The notes below the pieces were generated by a model. The model was not told the DNA's origin and did no database searches. It saw nothing but the letters and a program-made list of their open reading frames with translations. A stretch of 64,000 bases of DNA, taken from assembly GCA_965223955.1 (NCBI GenBank), contig OZ245029.1, positions 1 to 64,000 on the forward strand. The letters run 5' to 3'. The DNA is from Bin75 sp965223955. GTDB taxonomy: Bacteria; Nitrospirota; Nitrospiria; Nitrospirales; UBA8639. The translations under genes and the position numbers were made by a program. Positions within the stretch are counted from its first letter, which is position 1. Each line of letters opens with the position of its first letter. Below are positions 34,893 through 43,630 of this stretch, piece after piece.

Positions 34893-35522
34893 ATGATGGC
34901 GGCCTCTATGCGAATTTGTTGCCTCATCCTTTTCTTCCTGTGCCTTTCGGGTCCGGTCCGGGCTCAGGACGCGCCCCCGGCTCCCTTCAGTCCCGATGAA
35001 ATCCAACACGGCTTTTCCCAGTTCGATACCATTCCCGAGAGTCCGGAGGACATGTCTCCCGACCCATTGGACTATTACAAGAACCCGGCACTTGATTCGG
35101 CCGGTCCCCCGAACGAGAGGCCCGGCGGGCTGTTTCTTCATATCACCATGGCGGAAAGCTTTGAAGAAGAGCTGGATCTTCGGCGTGGTCACCGCTATTA
35201 CCCCATCCGTCCGACCGAGGAATTCCCTTTCGATGCGCTGGCGGTCCACGTGGTCTTTCGGGTGTTCAAGCACTATAGCTCGTATCAGATCATCGGGCGT
35301 TTATTTCCGGAGAGGGTGCCGGGGTTTTCCGGGGAGACCTTCTCCGATGAGGAAACCGTCTACCTGGCGCTGGAGGACGAAAGCGGGTATCTCAAGTTCT
35401 TCGCGCCGTCGCAGGAAGGGTGGATTCCGGGACTCTACCGGGTCGACATCTTCGTGGGGTACGAAGCCAACGACGTCACGCGCATGGGCACCCTGCGCTT
35501 TACGGTAACGCCGAAAGCCTGA
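34893..35522 (+). CDS. Secreted protein of unknown function
   Basis: The likely start is MRICCLILFFLCLSGPVRAQ (34908), a signal peptide cut after RAQ, with an alternative ATG at 34893. The mature part of about 185 residues begins with an acidic and Pro-rich stretch (FSPDEIQHGFSQFDTIPESP) and continues as a beta-rich domain (LFLHITMAESFEEELDLRRG, VVFRVFKHYSSYQIIGRLFP, WIPGLYRVDIFVGYEANDV). I recognise no family. An Ig-like or lipid-binding fold would fit the pattern. It is not obviously in an operon with the glycosyltransferases behind it. Confidence 0.7.
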   Translation: MMAASMRICCLILFFLCLSGPVRAQDAPPAPFSPDEIQHGFSQFDTIPESPEDMSPDPLDYYKNPALDSAGPPNERPGGLFLHITMAESFEEELDLRRGHRYYPIRPTEEFPFDALAVHVVFRVFKHYSSYQIIGRLFPERVPGFSGETFSDEETVYLALEDESGYLKFFAPSQEGWIPGLYRVDIFVGYEANDVTRMGTLRFTVTPKA

Positions 35523-35988
35523 GCCTCCGCACGCCTCCACATCGTTCAGTGGGGCTTCATCTCTTAGGTTGTCATGATATCTGTCATTCCCGACGCTTGT
35601 CCCCGACGTTTGTAATCGGGGATCCAGGCAATCTACGGGAATCCAGTGTCTTTTGTCTTCACGGACAAAGAAAAAACCCTGGATCCTCGATTAAAAATGT
35701 CGAGGATGACAGGAAGGGGGGAGAAGGCGAGGATGACAGGAAGGGGAGAAGGCGGGGATGACGGAAGGGGAGAAGGCGGGGATGACGGAAGGGGAATCCG
35801 GAATGACGATAGTGCTCCAGGGTTGGTCTTGGCCAGCCTGTCTCATATGGACTGATAGGTTTGACCCGTTTGGGGGGGATGCGTAGAATAGGTGCCCGAC
35901 TTCGTGATCAGCGTTCCTTCCATTTTGCGACGTGCCTGCGCGTTGATACCCGGCACGTGAAACCGGACGCACCACCCCGACGCCGCGT
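35523..35988. other. Repeat-rich gap with tandem repeats
   Basis: No gene seen. It has GGATCCAGGCAATCTACGGG and GGATCCTCGATTAAAAATGT units, then a tandem array at 35702-35794: about 3.7 copies of a 24 to 27-bp unit GGGGATGACGGAAGGGGAGA (plus AGGC). Confidence 0.7.
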
Positions 35989-36762
35989 ATGACTCATTCC
36001 CCACCACCCTGGCTCTCCATGGTGATCCCCATCAAGGATGAGCGGGACAACCTTCAGCCGTTGACCAATCAACTGATGAAGGTCCTGGGAAGCCTGGAGC
36101 CGTCGCGTAGCGCCCCGTTTGAAATTGTGTACGTGGATGACGGCAGCACGGACGGCAGTTCCGCGTTGCTGGATGAGATCCGCCGGCACACCCCCGAGGT
36201 CCGGGTGATCCATTTTGACCGGAATCACGGGCAAACCGCGGCCTTTGCCGCGGGCTTTCGCCATGCCCGGGGCGAGTTGATTGCGACGTTGGACGGCGAT
36301 CTGCAATACGATCCCGCGGATATTTCCCTGCTGCTGCCGTTGATCAAGGACTACGACCTCGTGTGCGGACGCCGCCAGCAGCGGCTCGATACGTTGATCC
36401 GGCGCCTCTCGTCACGGCTTGCGTACCTGGCCCGGAACGTCATCCTCCGCGACGGCATTCACGACTCCGGCTGTTCACTGAAAATCTTCCGGCGTCCGGT
36501 GATCGAACGCATTCCCCTCTTCCGCAACATGCACCGGTTTTTCCCCGCACTCGCCAGGATGCACGGGTTTTCCGTGACCGAAGTGCCCGTTCAACATTTC
36601 CCGCGAGCCCATGGGCATTCCAAATACGGAATCGGCAATCGCCTCTTTACCGGCCTGTACGATCTTCTGGCCGTCCGATGGATGCAAGCACGATGTTTGC
36701 GGTATGAAATCGTTCACGAACCGAATGATTCGGCCGACGCCGCTTCACGCGACTCACCATGA
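35989..36762 (+). CDS. Family 2 glycosyltransferase (polyprenyl-phosphate sugar synthase type)
   Basis: Protein of 257 residues with a GT-A fold: LSMVIPIKDERDNLQPLTNQ, YVDDGSTDGSSALLDEIRRH (nucleotide-sugar binding, D50-D51), NHGQTAAFAAGFRHARGELI and LDGDLQYDPADI. It lacks the C-terminal pair of membrane helices often found in the DPM1/GtrB/ArnC type. Since a GT39 enzyme that uses lipid-linked sugar lies two genes downstream, it probably charges undecaprenyl phosphate with a sugar. The substrate cannot be told from the sequence. The gene is the first of an apparent four-gene envelope cluster. Confidence 0.85.
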   Translation: MTHSPPPWLSMVIPIKDERDNLQPLTNQLMKVLGSLEPSRSAPFEIVYVDDGSTDGSSALLDEIRRHTPEVRVIHFDRNHGQTAAFAAGFRHARGELIATLDGDLQYDPADISLLLPLIKDYDLVCGRRQQRLDTLIRRLSSRLAYLARNVILRDGIHDSGCSLKIFRRPVIERIPLFRNMHRFFPALARMHGFSVTEVPVQHFPRAHGHSKYGIGNRLFTGLYDLLAVRWMQARCLRYEIVHEPNDSADAASRDSP

Positions 36763-36844
36763 CCCGCGCCGGCTTCTACCGCGGTCTCTCCCGGCAGCGG
36801 AGACGTCGCCGCGACACACACCCTTTCACCTCTTGTCCTAATCG

Positions 36845-37162
36845 ATGAGCGAACTTCTTTCCGGTATCAGCGCCTACTTCGCCAACCTGACGACGGCGGA
36901 AAGCATCTGGCTGGGCATCGGATTTTTGGGACAGGGCCTGTTCTTTTCCCGTTGGGTGGTTCAGTGGATCGCGTCCGAACGGAAAGCGGAGAGTCAAATT
37001 CCCGTGGCATTTTGGTACATGAGTCTGGTCGGCAGCCTGATCGTGCTGGCATATGCCATCCATCGCCACGACCCGGTGTTCATTATCGGACAGGGAACCG
37101 GCACCCTCGTCTACCTGCGGAATCTGATGCTGATCCACCGAAAGCGAACGGCTCGTGACTGA
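36845..37162 (+). CDS. Lipid-A-disaccharide synthase N-terminal-like (LAB_N) membrane protein
   Basis: Protein of 105 residues with three hydrophobic segments. ESIWLGIGFLGQGLFFSRWV, VQWIASERKAESQIPVAFWY and MSLVGSLIVLAYAIHRHDPV, then FIIGQGTGTLVYLRNLMLI, are the LAB_N signature. Such proteins are found near glycosyltransferases of lipid A and related glycolipids and resemble small SWEET-like or flippase-like units. Its C-terminus overlaps the GT39 start by 8 bp, so the two are coupled. Confidence 0.9.
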   Translation: MSELLSGISAYFANLTTAESIWLGIGFLGQGLFFSRWVVQWIASERKAESQIPVAFWYMSLVGSLIVLAYAIHRHDPVFIIGQGTGTLVYLRNLMLIHRKRTARD

Positions 37163-38882
37163 TCCTTCGGCGCCGATCGCAGGACACGCCACACCGTTTT
37201 CCACGCGCACCCTTCATCTGGTGTTCCTGCTCGTCTGCGGGTGCCTGCTGCTCCTGCCCGGGCTTGGCGACGTGGGGCTGACCGACCGTGACGAAGGCAG
37301 CAATGCCGGCGCCGCGCGTGAAATGCTCGAAACCGGGGACTGGATTTCTCCCACGCTGAATTATGAGCCGCGGTACGCCAAACCGGCATTGACGTACTGG
37401 ATCATCGCCGGCACCTATGCCCTATTCGGCGTGAATGACTTCACGGCCCGGCTGCCATCGGCCGTGTTCGGTCTCGCGCTGCTCGTGCTCCACTATCTCT
37501 TTCTGCATCGCGTGCTGGGACCGGCGCTGGCGTTTTGCGGCTCGCTCATTCTCCTGCTGAACGTGGAATTCGTGGGCATTCACCGCATGGTCCTGACCGA
37601 TCCGGCATTGGTGTTTTTCACCACGCTGGCCACCTACGGCTTCTGGCTGGGCTTTTGCGACCCACATCGAGACCGGCGTTTCCTGTGGCTGTTTTATATC
37701 GGCATGGCGCTGGGCACGTTGGCCAAAGGACCGTTGGGCATTCTGATTCCCTTGTTGGCCGTCGTGCCGTATCTGACCCTCACCCGGCAGTGGAAGGCCT
37801 ATTTCGCCGAGGGCCGGCCGCTGGTCGGCTGGACCCTCTGTTTTCTCATTGCCGCGCCCTGGTACCTGGCCATGCTCGCCATCCACGGCGCGGATTATGC
37901 CGCCGCGGCCCAAGCCAATACCACCGGACGATTCGCGAATCCCATGGAGGGGCACGGCGGGACGCTCCTGTTTTATTTCCCCATTCTCCTGCTCGGCTTT
38001 TTCCCATGGAGTGGATTGCTCCCGGCGGCTTTATGGCACGTGCTGAAAGAGTGGAAGTCGTTTCGGATGGGCACGACGGACGCGCGAGGCGAGCCGGGAT
38101 TGTTGCTCTTTTGCGCCCTGTGGGTCTCCGGCATGTTTCTCTTTTTCACCATCTCCGCCACCCGGCTTCCCCACTACATCCTGCCCCTGTTTCCACCGGC
38201 CGCCCTGCTGGTGGCCGTGCTCTGGTCCCGTTTCTTGAAGAACGCCTGGCCGGCCGGCCTGACCGTCTCGACGCGCCTCGTCCTCGTGACCGGGTACGTG
38301 TTCAGCCTTGTGCTGGTTTCCGCGCCGGTCATCTTTGAAAGCGTGAGACACCAGATCGCCGTACATTTTCCGGCCGCGGCACAGATCGGCGTGGGGGCGG
38401 CGCCGATCGTGTTGGGCGTCGTCGTGTTTCTGGGCGTGGCGATCTTTCGTCACTTTGTCCGGGAGGAGGCCCGCCGGCCGCAGGCTTTTTGGGTGCTGTC
38501 GGGGATGATGGGGCTGTTTCTTCTCATCCTGATCCTGTTTGCCTTGCCGCGCTTCGGGAAATATTTCATCAACCCGCCCCAGGAATTGGCGACCATCGCC
38601 GGATTCAATCTTGGCCCCCAGGATACGCTCATTCACTATGGACGCAAACTGCCGTCGTTGACGTTTTATGCCAAACGGAAAGTTCATTTTATCAATCCGG
38701 GCGAACGGAAAAAGTTTTTACCGCATCTCGAAAAGGACGGCCGCCTCATGGTCATCCTGCCGGCCAACCTTCGTGAGCGCCTGCCCCACCCTGTCGATTC
38801 TTTTCAGCCGATTCTCCAGCGGTACGGTTTTCTGCTCCTGTCTCGTGAGCCGATGGTTGGGGACGTTCCGGCAGGTCAATGA
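37155..38882 (+). CDS. ArnT/PMT-like family 39 glycosyltransferase
   Basis: Integral membrane glycosyltransferase of 575 residues with a GTG start overlapping the LAB_N gene. The N-terminal signature LTDRDEGSNAGAAREMLETG carries the acidic pair D46-E47 for sugar transfer, and YEPRYAKPALTYWI includes K76. Multiple hydrophobic segments follow (ALLVLHYLFLHRVLGPALAF and others), with a periplasmic C-terminal region from about residue 480 (FALPRFGKYFINPPQELATI). It resembles ArnT, which moves a sugar from undecaprenyl phosphate to lipid A. The acceptor here is unknown. It belongs with the GT2 and the LAB_N protein. Confidence 0.9.
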   Translation: MTDPSAPIAGHATPFSTRTLHLVFLLVCGCLLLLPGLGDVGLTDRDEGSNAGAAREMLETGDWISPTLNYEPRYAKPALTYWIIAGTYALFGVNDFTARLPSAVFGLALLVLHYLFLHRVLGPALAFCGSLILLLNVEFVGIHRMVLTDPALVFFTTLATYGFWLGFCDPHRDRRFLWLFYIGMALGTLAKGPLGILIPLLAVVPYLTLTRQWKAYFAEGRPLVGWTLCFLIAAPWYLAMLAIHGADYAAAAQANTTGRFANPMEGHGGTLLFYFPILLLGFFPWSGLLPAALWHVLKEWKSFRMGTTDARGEPGLLLFCALWVSGMFLFFTISATRLPHYILPLFPPAALLVAVLWSRFLKNAWPAGLTVSTRLVLVTGYVFSLVLVSAPVIFESVRHQIAVHFPAAAQIGVGAAPIVLGVVVFLGVAIFRHFVREEARRPQAFWVLSGMMGLFLLILILFALPRFGKYFINPPQELATIAGFNLGPQDTLIHYGRKLPSLTFYAKRKVHFINPGERKKFLPHLEKDGRLMVILPANLRERLPHPVDSFQPILQRYGFLLLSREPMVGDVPAGQ

Positions 38883-38886
38883 GCGA

Positions 38887-38916
38887 GTAGGTCGGATTAG
38901 CGTAGCGTAATCCGAC
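38887..38916. repeat. GTAGGTCGGATTAGC palindromic repeat
   Basis: Unit GTAGGTCGGATTAGCGTAGC plus GTAATCCGAC; near-identical copies at 26609-26638 and (inverted) 27464-27494. It falls between the convergent GT39 and PAP2 genes. Confidence 0.7.
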
Positions 38917-38951
38917 ACTGTCCTCGACGAACAGCAAGGATGATGAGCCCG

Positions 38952-39956
38952 CTACGGCACCAGGCCGTGGAGAGCTTGCAGGGTTATGAGCGTGATGACC
39001 AACGCGCTCGTGAGCCATGCTTCGTGCAGCAACCTCGGGGGTTGTCGACCTGCCTGATCGTTGAGCCACCAGGCGATGGAGGCCAGGAGGGTCGCCATGA
39101 CGACCCACAGCGCTTGGGTGCTGATCGCCAGGCCCAGCGCGATTACGATATTGGCTAACAACGTTCGATGGCCGTTCCCGCTCCTCTGCCAGGCCATGAT
39201 CCACCGGGCGCCGATCCCCGACACGAACAACAGCAGCCCGGTCCAGAACAGGCCGTCCGCCACGGCACCCGGGTCCGGTTGACTGAAGATGCTCCAGAAC
39301 AACGCGCACCCGCCGATCATCAACGGGAGGGTTTGCGGCAACGCGTGTACCACGTTCACCCGCCACTCCTTGAGCGTGCGCGCCCACACGTAGGCAATGA
39401 GGAACCCCAGCACCGCTCCGCCCAGCACGTCGGTGGGAAAGTGGGAACCCTTCACCACGCGAGCCACACCGACGAAGACGGCGACGCCGTACCAGAGCCC
39501 CCTCCATTCGGGGAAATACCGCGCCAGCACCGTTGCCACGGCAAATGAAGCCGCGGCATGCCCGGATGGAAACGCATCGAGCCCCCCTTGCCATGACGGG
39601 CCATATTCAAAGGCTTCCTGATGCGTGAACCGCGGACGGGGCCGTCCGATGAGGTGCTTGAGAATTTGGGTGGCGAGGCCCGCCAGGCCATGCGCCACGA
39701 GCCCATCGAGCCCGGCTTGTTGCCACACCTTTTTCTTCCGGAGATAGCCGATGCCCCAGAGCCCGGCGCACAGGAGCACCAACGTGAGGCCGTCCCCGAG
39801 CCGGTTGCCGATCGTCCCCAGGCGCGCCACGAACGGGTCGTGCAGGGCCCGGATCAGTAACACGGTCTGAAAATCGTATTGGGAAAGCTGGTACAGACAG
39901 AAGAGCACGATGCCGACGGAGAGGGACACCACACTGAGGGCTTTGAATCGAGACAC
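38952..39956 (-). CDS. PAP2 family membrane phosphatase
   Basis: Multi-spanning protein of about 334 residues from a GTG at 39956 (GAGAGG Shine-Dalgarno). The three phosphatase motifs are present: KHLIGRPRPR, FPSGHAAASFAVA and VKGSHFPTDVLGG. PAP2 enzymes dephosphorylate lipid phosphates such as undecaprenyl diphosphate. About half of the C-terminal part is an extra hydrophobic region (LPQTLPLMIGGCALFWSIFS, SGIGARWIMAWQRS). It faces the GT39 gene tail to tail, so it is related by position, not by transcript. The frame is open to 40007 but the extra N-terminus is not hydrophobic. Confidence 0.85.
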   Translation of the reverse strand: MSRFKALSVVSLSVGIVLFCLYQLSQYDFQTVLLIRALHDPFVARLGTIGNRLGDGLTLVLLCAGLWGIGYLRKKKVWQQAGLDGLVAHGLAGLATQILKHLIGRPRPRFTHQEAFEYGPSWQGGLDAFPSGHAAASFAVATVLARYFPEWRGLWYGVAVFVGVARVVKGSHFPTDVLGGAVLGFLIAYVWARTLKEWRVNVVHALPQTLPLMIGGCALFWSIFSQPDPGAVADGLFWTGLLLFVSGIGARWIMAWQRSGNGHRTLLANIVIALGLAISTQALWVVMATLLASIAWWLNDQAGRQPPRLLHEAWLTSALVITLITLQALHGLVP

Positions 39957-40273
39957 GAGACCTCTCGCTGCTGGTTGAAGACGCGACTGGGGTGAATGGT
40001 AGCACAAAATTGGAGGGGTTCGCGGGGTTTCACCCCCGCACGACGAAGAGAGGAAATTATAAAAGGTTTTATAGGTTGATGGGCCGCAGAAGATCCATGG
40101 AATAATTGAGTATATAGTATCTCTTATAAAGGAGGGGAGCAGAACGACGCTGGGTCCTCAATCAAGTCGGGGATGACGGAAGGGGAACAAGCAGATTGCT
40201 CGCTTCGCCAGGAGTCGAGGGCAAGGCTAACCACTGCGGGGAGGGAAGCGAACTATCCTTCCATGACGAACGG
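39957..40273. other. Intergenic gap, nothing coding
   Basis: Between the PAP2 gene and the HIRAN gene, both on the minus strand. A hairpin GGGGTTTCACCCC lies near 40024-40036, an AT-rich stretch at about 40060-40130, a half hairpin repeat (AAAGGAGGGGAGC) near 40127-40139, and a TCGGGGATGACGGAAGGGGA unit near 40167. Confidence 0.5.
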
Positions 40274-41014
40274 TCAGAGAACTAAAGGCTGAAAGTCCTC
40301 GTTGCTCATGGGGTCATGCGTCACCCAGCAGCCGCTCATTTCAATCAAGACGCGCTGCTTCGACGGGGCGGGTTGAGGATTCACCCGCACGACGCGTGCT
40401 GAATATTGTGGGGATTCGACCATCGCTGTAACCAAATCTGCTACGAGATACCGAGGCGCCCACCCGATCATATGGTAGTCCGTCGTCTGAATTTGCACCG
40501 CAAATTTGGTCGCCGGATTGGTCAACTCCAGCGTGACATACAGTTCGTCGTCTTTGGTCAGGGTGTCAATCCGCTTTTGAGCTGATTCATTGACGTGCAG
40601 CCAGCCATGCAGAAAGAAACGGCAGGTAAAACTTCCATCTTCGCCCTTCACGAGTTTCGGAAAGACCTCGTACGCGTCCGTGACCCGGGAACCGCCATTC
40701 GCGGAGAGAATCTCCACCGGGTCTGCGTTTTCCAGAAGGTCCAGGTTATTCAGGTAGTCCGTACGGTCTGACCTTCCCTGAGCAATGACACGGTTCTTGA
40801 ACAGCGGAAACAGCTCTTTGGACTGATAATCTTCCAATAGGCTGGGGAAATCCAATAGCGGTGGAAATTTCGCCTCTCTTTGTGCTCTTGTAGCACCACC
40901 AGTATAGCGAAAGCGATAGAGCGGACGCTCGACATCAGCATCCAGCCGACCCACCGGAAACCATTGACGGTTTTGTTGCGCCTGCCAGGCCAGGAACAAC
41001 GTTTTAACGTTCAT
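40274..41014 (-). CDS. HIRAN-domain protein paired with a HipA-like kinase
   Basis: Protein of 246 residues. The N-terminal half (MNVKTLFLAWQAQQNRQWFP, VGRLDADVERPLYRFRYTGG, FPPLLDFPSLLEDYQSKELF) resembles the HipA-type N-terminal region where a 'capture name, score and bend' pattern is lost. The C-terminal half (ELYVTLELTNPATKFAVQIQ, DYHMIGWAPRYLVADLVTAM, RVVRVNPQPAPSKQRVLIEM) fits a HIRAN domain, a small beta-barrel linked to DNA binding in helicases. Its ATG overlaps the stop of the kinase gene by 4 bp, so the two are translated together. I infer it regulates or complements the kinase. No helix-turn-helix antitoxin is present. Confidence 0.7.
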   Translation of the reverse strand: MNVKTLFLAWQAQQNRQWFPVGRLDADVERPLYRFRYTGGATRAQREAKFPPLLDFPSLLEDYQSKELFPLFKNRVIAQGRSDRTDYLNNLDLLENADPVEILSANGGSRVTDAYEVFPKLVKGEDGSFTCRFFLHGWLHVNESAQKRIDTLTKDDELYVTLELTNPATKFAVQIQTTDYHMIGWAPRYLVADLVTAMVESPQYSARVVRVNPQPAPSKQRVLIEMSGCWVTHDPMSNEDFQPLVL

Positions 41015-42045
41015 TGTAGAAGCTCCTGTAATCGTTCGCGATTATAGCACATCAATGCGATAGCAAACTCACGGGTCAAGGGAGTCATCCAATCACTGGG
41101 CACGCCGTTTACACAATCGCTTATTGAGCTTTTATCCAATCGTTCGAGCTTCGTCAGTGCCGGACGGAAAATATCCGGAGAATGGCGGGTCGCCAGCCGC
41201 ACCAGTTTCAGCGGGCTAGGGCCGCGACGCCCGTCATCCGACCAGTAAATCGCACCGCGTCCCTTCTCAGCATAGTCGCCTACGCGATCCTCTGCAAGTC
41301 GTCTATCGCGGCTCTCGTCCAGGAGTTCCCGGCCTAATGAAGAGGCATGATCGAATGACGGCGCGACTAAACCCAGCCAGCTTTTGCCCGCACGCTTTCG
41401 GAGTATGCCCCAATTCTCATGGTGACGATCCGTGTTACCAATCAATGCGTCCAGAACCAGGCATGCTGCGATGCGGAGCTTCGCCCGTCTTGCGGCTGCA
41501 GGCTCTTCAAAAACGCGGTCCATGACTTGCCAGATATTCGCCAGGGTATGGCTCGATTGATGAAATTCCTTTGCAGGATCGTAACTATGGACGACACCCT
41601 CCAGTAACTGATTGCCATGCACCAATTCCTGACCGACGCGTACGAACGACTCCGTCACCGATCCTCGCTCACCTGAAAACGCTGCCAATTCCACCTTCGC
41701 ATGTGGAACTCCTAGCAACTTCGCAACCTCAGCAGCAATCTTCTCCGCCCAGTGCTCTCCTGTGTCTTGTCGAGGATATTTGAAAAGCCAGTTTGTCCCC
41801 TGTTCTTCCGGTAGAGTTCCCTGTGATTTGGCAACCTCTGCGGCGATCTTCTCCGCCCAGTGTTGCCCTGTATCTGGTTGGGGATGTTCGAACAACCAAG
41901 CAACGTCTTCATCCGGTCGTTTAAACCAGAATTTGTCCTTGCTCCCCATTGCCTCTGGCTCAAGGACCCACTTCGGTTTGACTTCAATGATTGGGTATGG
42001 ATCTGACATGGCGTCAATGCCTTGAAGTCGGATTAAGACTTCCAT
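41011..42045 (-). CDS. HipA-like Ser/Thr kinase with duplicated N-terminal segment
   Basis: Protein of 344 residues with the HipA C-terminal kinase pattern: VLDALIGNTDRHHENWGILR (catalytic D206 and N211) and LVAPSFDHASSLGRELLD (metal-binding D232). Residues 50-73 and 86-109 are a 24-residue tandem duplication with 19 identities (first WLFEHPQPDTGQHWAEKIAA, second WLFKYPRQDTGEHWAEKIAA). Only the second has the WLFK lysine expected at the ATP site. HipA-type kinases usually phosphorylate tRNA synthetases or their partners and act as toxins. Here the partner is the HIRAN protein. A 20-bp palindrome lies 173 bp upstream. Met13 is a possible later start. Confidence 0.8.
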   Translation of the reverse strand: MEVLIRLQGIDAMSDPYPIIEVKPKWVLEPEAMGSKDKFWFKRPDEDVAWLFEHPQPDTGQHWAEKIAAEVAKSQGTLPEEQGTNWLFKYPRQDTGEHWAEKIAAEVAKLLGVPHAKVELAAFSGERGSVTESFVRVGQELVHGNQLLEGVVHSYDPAKEFHQSSHTLANIWQVMDRVFEEPAAARRAKLRIAACLVLDALIGNTDRHHENWGILRKRAGKSWLGLVAPSFDHASSLGRELLDESRDRRLAEDRVGDYAEKGRGAIYWSDDGRRGPSPLKLVRLATRHSPDIFRPALTKLERLDKSSISDCVNGVPSDWMTPLTREFAIALMCYNRERLQELLQ

Positions 42046-42356
42046 CTCATCTTTTATCAGGCGTGCTCCTGCAGGCTCGCCTCCCCGAAACCTTCATTGT
42101 CGCAGGCAGTAACCTTCCCTCCAATATAGGCTGAAGTGGAAAGTGAGGGATCGGTGGAATTATAGCTGCTCGGGTGGCTGGGTGGAAGTGAATGGGATGG
42201 GGGGCGCTATAAAGAGACGTTTATGGACCCATAAACGGACATTTACGGGCGTATAGAGACGCTGGGTTTTCGCAAAGAAAGAGAAAGGCTCTAGATCCCC
42301 GATCGCGTCGAGGATGACAGAAAGGGGACAGAAGGAGGGGATGACAGAGGCGGGGG
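42046..42356. other. Intergenic gap with palindrome, upstream of the HipA-like kinase
   Basis: 311 bp without a gene. The perfect dyad CGTTTATGG-AC-CCATAAACG is at 42218-42237, flanked by two GAGACG words (42214-42219 and near 42261). The right part has GATCGCGTCGAGGATGACAG repeat units. This is the only upstream region for the kinase/HIRAN pair. Confidence 0.55.
42218..42237. promoter_or_regulatory. Candidate operator (20-bp palindrome) upstream of the HipA-like kinase
   Basis: Perfect 9-bp arms (CGTTTATGG / CCATAAACG) with a 2-bp centre. It lies in the leader of the kinase/HIRAN operon and could also be the terminator stem for the opposite side, but there is no T run next to it. Confidence 0.4.
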
Positions 42357-43445
42357 TCAGGGGGTCCAGTCGGCCAGGAATACGTTGTATTCGTCCGGGC
42401 CTTTGGCGTTTCGGTCGGAGACCCAGACCAGCAGTTTGCCGTCGGGGGAGAACATGGGGAAGCTGTTGAAGTGGCCTTCGAGGGTGATTTGTTCGAGCTC
42501 CGTGCCGTCGTCGTTTACCAGATAGAGGTGAAATGATGGACGGCCTTTTGCTTGTGCGGCTTTCGGGCCACTCGACGCAAAGATGATCCGGTGGCCGTCG
42601 GGATGGAAGTAGGGCGCGAAGTTGGAGGCGCCGTTTTGGGTCACCTGTTGTTTGCCCGATCCGTCCGCGTTCATGACGAACAGTTCCAGGTTCCCCGGTT
42701 CCACCAGATTCCGGCTCAGTAATTCACGGTAGGCCTCACGTTCCTCCAGTGTTTTGGGGTGCTGTGCCCGGTATACGATCCGCTTGCTGTCCGGAGAGTA
42801 GAACGCTCCACCGTCGTAGCCGACGTCGTCGGTGAGGCGCTTGACGCCGGTTCCGTCGATATTCATCGCATACAGGTCAAGATCCCCGTCCCGCACCGAC
42901 GTAAACACGACTTTTTTCCCATTGGGCGCTATGGTGGCTTCCGCATCGTAGCCGGGCGAAAACGTGAGACGCTGGAGTTCGCGGCCGTCCAGGCGCGCGG
43001 AAAAAATTTCATGGTCATCCAAGACCCAACGATATTTTGGGCCCCGCTCGGGCTTGGGCGGACATTGCAGCCCGGCCAAATGGGTCGAGGAATACAGGAC
43101 CCGCCGCCCGCCGGGGAAAAAGTATCCGCAGGTCGTGGTCCCGTAGCCCGTACTCACCCGGTGGATATTTTCGCCGTCCAGATCCATCACGTACATCTGA
43201 TAGCACGCGCCGAGCGTTTGGCTGGCCGGATCTTTGGTGGATTGAAAGATCAAGCGCGATCCGTCAAAGGAAAAATAGGCTTCGGCGTTTTTGCCGCCCA
43301 CGGTCAATTGCCGGATGTTGCGCAGATGCGGTTCGTCTTTGCCGGAACCGGGCGGTTCGTCGGCCCAGGCCGGCGTTCCTGCGGCCAGGAGATGAACAGA
43401 CAGCGCCGCCATGCCTATGCTCAAGAATGTCTTGGGTTTTTTCAT
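42357..43445 (-). CDS. Secreted TolB-like PD40 beta-propeller protein
   Basis: Protein of 362 residues with a signal peptide (MKKPKTFLSIGMAALSVHLL, cut after AWA). At least five PD40 blades are visible: NAEAYFSFDGSRLIFQST, DHEIFSARLDGRELQRLTFS, DAEATIAPNGKKVVFTS, DLDLYAMNIDGTGVKRLTDD and FNSFPMFSPDGKLLVWVSDR. Like TolB propellers it may bind partner proteins in the periplasm or envelope. It precedes the metallopeptidase gene by position (both minus strand, 185 bp apart, with repeats between them). Confidence 0.88.
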   Translation of the reverse strand: MKKPKTFLSIGMAALSVHLLAAGTPAWADEPPGSGKDEPHLRNIRQLTVGGKNAEAYFSFDGSRLIFQSTKDPASQTLGACYQMYVMDLDGENIHRVSTGYGTTTCGYFFPGGRRVLYSSTHLAGLQCPPKPERGPKYRWVLDDHEIFSARLDGRELQRLTFSPGYDAEATIAPNGKKVVFTSVRDGDLDLYAMNIDGTGVKRLTDDVGYDGGAFYSPDSKRIVYRAQHPKTLEEREAYRELLSRNLVEPGNLELFVMNADGSGKQQVTQNGASNFAPYFHPDGHRIIFASSGPKAAQAKGRPSFHLYLVNDDGTELEQITLEGHFNSFPMFSPDGKLLVWVSDRNAKGPDEYNVFLADWTP

Positions 43446-43630
43446 TGGTGGATTCTCTTACCCCCCTCACCCCAGCCCTCTCCCGCCAAGGGAGAGGGTG
43501 AAGGGCGCCATGAGATGGCGCGGCTACAACTGCAAAGGATAACTACGAGATCCTTTCCTTCGACAGCTCAGGACAGGCGCTGCGCTCATGATGACAGATT
43601 CGGGGTGTCGTAGGCTATTTTCATATCAAG
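43446..43630. repeat. Repeats between the propeller and metallopeptidase genes
   Basis: 43460-43500 is the CCCCTCACCCCAGCCCTCTC...GGGAGAGGGTG palindrome also found at 32652. 43505-43527 is an inverted GGCGCCATGAGATGGCGC hairpin. 43553-43590 holds CCTTCGACAGCTCAGGACAG. No gene seen. Confidence 0.6.
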
